Shown here in pieces: positions 63,875 to 64,000 of a stretch of 64,000 nt of DNA (position 1 is the first letter of the stretch; every line of letters starts with the position of its first letter). The DNA is taken from contig NZ_QNRF01000003.1 of assembly GCF_003314975.1 (NCBI RefSeq), positions 124,001 through 188,000 on the forward strand, read 5' to 3'. Source of the stretch: Marinomonas aquiplantarum (GTDB lineage Bacteria > Pseudomonadota > Gammaproteobacteria > Pseudomonadales > Marinomonadaceae). The notes beneath the pieces were generated by a model. It was not told where the DNA came from, ran no database searches, and saw nothing but the letters and a program-made list of their open reading frames with translations. Both the position numbers and the translations under genes were made by a program.

Positions 63875-64000
63875 TATTGATCCCCATCATATTGTTCAAC
63901 CTTGACCCAAGCATTTCCTTCATATGACTTAAGTACGTCATCGAGTATCACATTCACTTGTGCAGCTGCTCTAAAATCTGGCCACAAAGCTTGACCATGA
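63874..64000 (-). CDS. Gfo/Idh/MocA family oxidoreductase, C-terminal fragment
   Basis: Only the last 41 codons are in the window. They read ALWPDFRAAAQVNVILDDV, then WVKVEQYDGDQ and stop, the usual tail of Gfo/Idh/MocA dehydrogenases, where a 'W-P-x-F' turn precedes the last helix. It overlaps iolC by one base (TAATG), so it belongs to the inositol operon and could be a second inositol (for example scyllo-inositol) dehydrogenase. Confidence 0.65.
   Translation of the reverse strand, partial: HGQALWPDFRAAAQVNVILDDVLKSYEGNAWVKVEQYDGDQ

Noticed and set aside
1..64000. CRISPR array, tRNA, rRNA, insertion sequence or prophage
   Set aside because: I found no regularly spaced repeats, no cloverleaf-like or rRNA sequence, no transposase and no phage structural or integrase gene.

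Overview
The window looks like chromosomal DNA of a marine gammaproteobacterium, most likely Marinomonas or a close relative in the Oceanospirillales. The basis is the protein-level flavour of the housekeeping genes, the moderate AT-rich composition, and the combination of an enterobactin-type catechol siderophore locus with a myo-inositol catabolic operon. This is inference; no rRNA or tRNA gene is present to fix the taxonomy.

Region 1 (1-15 kb) is mixed. It holds the end of a Bcr/CflA-type drug exporter, a TetR regulator, a GFA-type zinc protein, an M23 peptidase overlapping a bactofilin, and a stand-alone divergent trpBA pair. A ParD-like/methionine aminopeptidase couplet follows, with a 47-bp near-perfect palindrome over its start codon. 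Then come a DUF3422 membrane protein, a hybrid histidine kinase with a REC-GGDEF partner, a Gln-rich exported protein and a heparanase-like GH79 glycosidase.

Region 2 (15-33 kb) is the first siderophore block. fepB-fepD-fepG-fepC (+) converges on fes-entS (-). A 43-bp palindrome containing a Fur box separates these from a second set: fepB, fes, an MbtH protein, a dimodular NRPS (C-A-T-C-A-T-TE; second A domain serine) and a second entS. FepB, Fes and EntS are therefore each present twice.

Region 3 (33-52 kb) is the second siderophore block. Two divergent TonB-dependent receptors share a Fur box. They are followed by a separate entD-type PPTase, entC-entE-entB-entA (-) for 2,3-dihydroxybenzoate (DHB), and a divergent ABC importer (binding protein, one permease, ATPase). 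The ATPase gene overlaps a pseudoazurin-like blue-copper protein, followed by an MFS transporter and a second NRPS (C-A-T-TE) whose A-domain code reads as glycine. One DHB pathway therefore seems to feed two NRPS lines: DHB-X-Ser, probably a trilactone of the vanchrobactin/trichrysobactin/turnerbactin type, and DHB-Gly.

Region 4 (52-64 kb) holds a FucP-type sugar symporter, a CX5R phosphatase, a FadM-like thioesterase and the inositol operon iolG-iolB-iolA-iolE-iolD-iolC (all -, transcribed from high to low coordinates). A second Gfo/Idh/MocA dehydrogenase enters from the right edge. Several clear intrinsic terminators and Fur boxes delimit the transcription units.
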